Below are positions 63,096 to 64,000 of a DNA stretch of 64,000 nt, piece after piece; the stretch's first letter is position 1, and each line of letters starts with the position of its first letter. The position numbers were made by a program, and so were the translations under genes. The stretch is taken from positions 372,001-436,000 of the forward strand of contig CBDAVB010000035.1 of the NCBI GenBank assembly GCA_965200795.1, in the 5' to 3' direction. The notes below the pieces were generated by a model. It saw only the letters and a list, made by a program, of their open reading frames with translations. It searched no databases and was not told the DNA's origin. The DNA comes from Parashewanella sp965200795 (lineage in GTDB: Bacteria > Pseudomonadota > Gammaproteobacteria > Enterobacterales > Shewanellaceae).

Positions 63096-64000
63096 CTACT
63101 TGTTCAAGAGCATTTCTCGTATGCCGTCAGAAAGAGGCAGCGCCATTAGCGCTTCAGGCAGCGGCTTATTTTGCTTATTTGCTTTTACGGCATTGATCAC
63201 TGTCCTTCGGGCCTGCATTTTTAATGTCAAACGATGAGGGAAACGAGATACCTGAGCAGGCCCGGGACGATTAACGGCCTCAAGAACGTTATTGATATCA
63301 TAATCTTTACTTAATCGGACAATTTTATCTTTAATGGTCAGTCCGGCTCCGGGATTTGCTTCATCTTCCCATTTTCCGGTTATATCCGCTCCGTTCGCTA
63401 ACAGTAACCGCATTGCTTCTATGAGTCCCGCTCTGTTGTCTTCATTACTTTTTATCAGCTCGCGGATAGTACAGGTCAGCGGGCTTTTTGTATTTTCGGA
63501 CTGATTCGGATCAGCGCCGTAATCGAGCAGCAGTTCGACGATTTTTGAATGACCGTTGGCGGCGGCTGTTGTTAACGGGGTGTGGCCGTGGTTGTCAGCG
63601 GCGTCAACGTCAGCGCCGCTTCGCAGGAGCAATTCCGCGATTTCGGTTTTACCGAAGGTGGCGGCCTCTATTATCAGGGAGAGGCCGTTTTTGTTAAGGG
63701 TGTCAGCGCCGGCGCCGTTTCCAAGGAGTAATCTCACGATATCGGTATAACCGTAGAATACAGCTCTTATTAACGGGGAGAAGCCTTGGTTGTCACTGAT
63801 GTTAACGTTCGCGCCGCTTTGCAGGAGTAATTCCGCGACTTCGGTATGACCGAAAGCAGCGGCGTTTATTAACGGGGAGCGGCCGTTGTTGTCACGGGCG
63901 TTAACGTTCGCGCCTTGTTGCAGGAGTAATTCCGCGACTTCGGTATGACCGTTGGCGGCGGCCCCTATCAGCGGGGTGGCGCCGCCCGCGCCGGTGATGT
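63096..64000 (-). CDS. ankyrin-repeat protein with SOCS-box-like C-terminus, 5' end beyond the window
   Basis: The frame is open from the right edge to a stop at 63096, giving at least 300 residues. At least six ankyrin repeats are visible (e.g. SPLINAAAFGHTEVAELLLQ, SPLIRAVFYGYTDIVRLLLG). The C-terminal 200 residues are nearly identical to those of the protein at 58652-60841, including the BC-box-like TLKMQARRTV and LALP-type end (ALPLSDGIREML). The repeat region differs, so the C-terminal tail is the conserved functional part. The GTG at 63737 is not the start, since coding continues upstream. Confidence 0.75.
   Translation of the reverse strand, partial: ITGAGGATPLIGAAANGHTEVAELLLQQGANVNARDNNGRSPLINAAAFGHTEVAELLLQSGANVNISDNQGFSPLIRAVFYGYTDIVRLLLGNGAGADTLNKNGLSLIIEAATFGKTEIAELLLRSGADVDAADNHGHTPLTTAAANGHSKIVELLLDYGADPNQSENTKSPLTCTIRELIKSNEDNRAGLIEAMRLLLANGADITGKWEDEANPGAGLTIKDKIVRLSKDYDINNVLEAVNRPGPAQVSRFPHRLTLKMQARRTVINAVKANKQNKPLPEALMALPLSDGIREMLLNK

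Larger units (their letters stand above)
61322..64000. repeat. tandem duplication, unit 2 (runs off the window)
   Basis: This is the second copy of the HTH/ankyrin unit that begins at 56313. It lacks both MITEs and therefore preserves the empty insertion sites (near 61556 and 62736). Coding differences are moderate in the HTH gene, while the last 200 residues of the ankyrin gene are almost identical. Confidence 0.8.

Overview
The window looks like the chromosome of a host-associated gammaproteobacterium. Its housekeeping genes (ygiQ, mog, mtnC, thpR, RND efflux, zinc ABC uptake, FAA1-type acyl-CoA ligase) are gammaproteobacterial in style, and it carries many insertion sequences, MITEs and decayed transposases together with eukaryote-like proteins (ankyrin, RING, a SOCS-box-like tail, nuclear-localisation-like signals). 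Such a mix is typical of symbionts or intracellular bacteria such as Endozoicomonas relatives; the genus is inference. No rRNA, tRNA or CRISPR was recognised.

Layout. 1-13.7 kb is a mobile-element graveyard, more AT-rich than the rest: an IS5-type transposase running off the left edge, two tandem IS630 copies, an ORF-less group II intron, an IS4-type element that has cut into an integron integrase, an IS21/IS3 hybrid relic split by a 295-bp MITE, an IS66 relic, a secreted protein and a near-complete IS66. 13.9-21.5 kb is metabolic: mtnC, an acyl-CoA ligase, a GntR regulator broken by an IS630 remnant at codon 2, and a divergent operon of exported hydrolase plus NatAB-like ABC exporter. 21.6-26.2 kb holds three tandem paralogues of an unrecognised bipartite family. 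26.4-29.6 kb is a group II intron with a broken LtrA and an IS982 inserted at the LtrA stop codon. 29.6-34.7 kb is a zinc-acquisition cluster on the minus strand. 34.8-37.5 kb has an oxidoreductase/monooxygenase pair with a divergent LysR, and ThpR. 37.7-45.4 kb has a large lipoprotein and a TetR-controlled RND pump. 45.6-64 kb mixes core genes (YgiQ, Mog, PhoD-like) with candidate effectors.

Most interesting biology. Several proteins look built for work inside a eukaryotic cell: a 200-aa RING plus TRAF-like zinc-finger protein ending in a CaaX box (45559-46161); two ankyrin proteins whose last 45 residues resemble a SOCS box (58652-60841 and 63096 to the window edge); two basic triple-HTH proteins with a conserved bipartite NLS and a Lys/Pro tail (56961-58127 and 61794-62783); and the three-gene family at 21.6-26.2 kb, whose C-terminal CP...NAV...VSKNG(L/F)S module may be U-box-like. 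The HTH and ankyrin genes form convergent pairs inside a tandem duplication of about 5 kb. Only the first copy has acquired two 165-bp MITEs, so the second copy shows the empty sites. Together this suggests an expanding effector island aimed at host ubiquitin and nuclear functions; that interpretation is inference.
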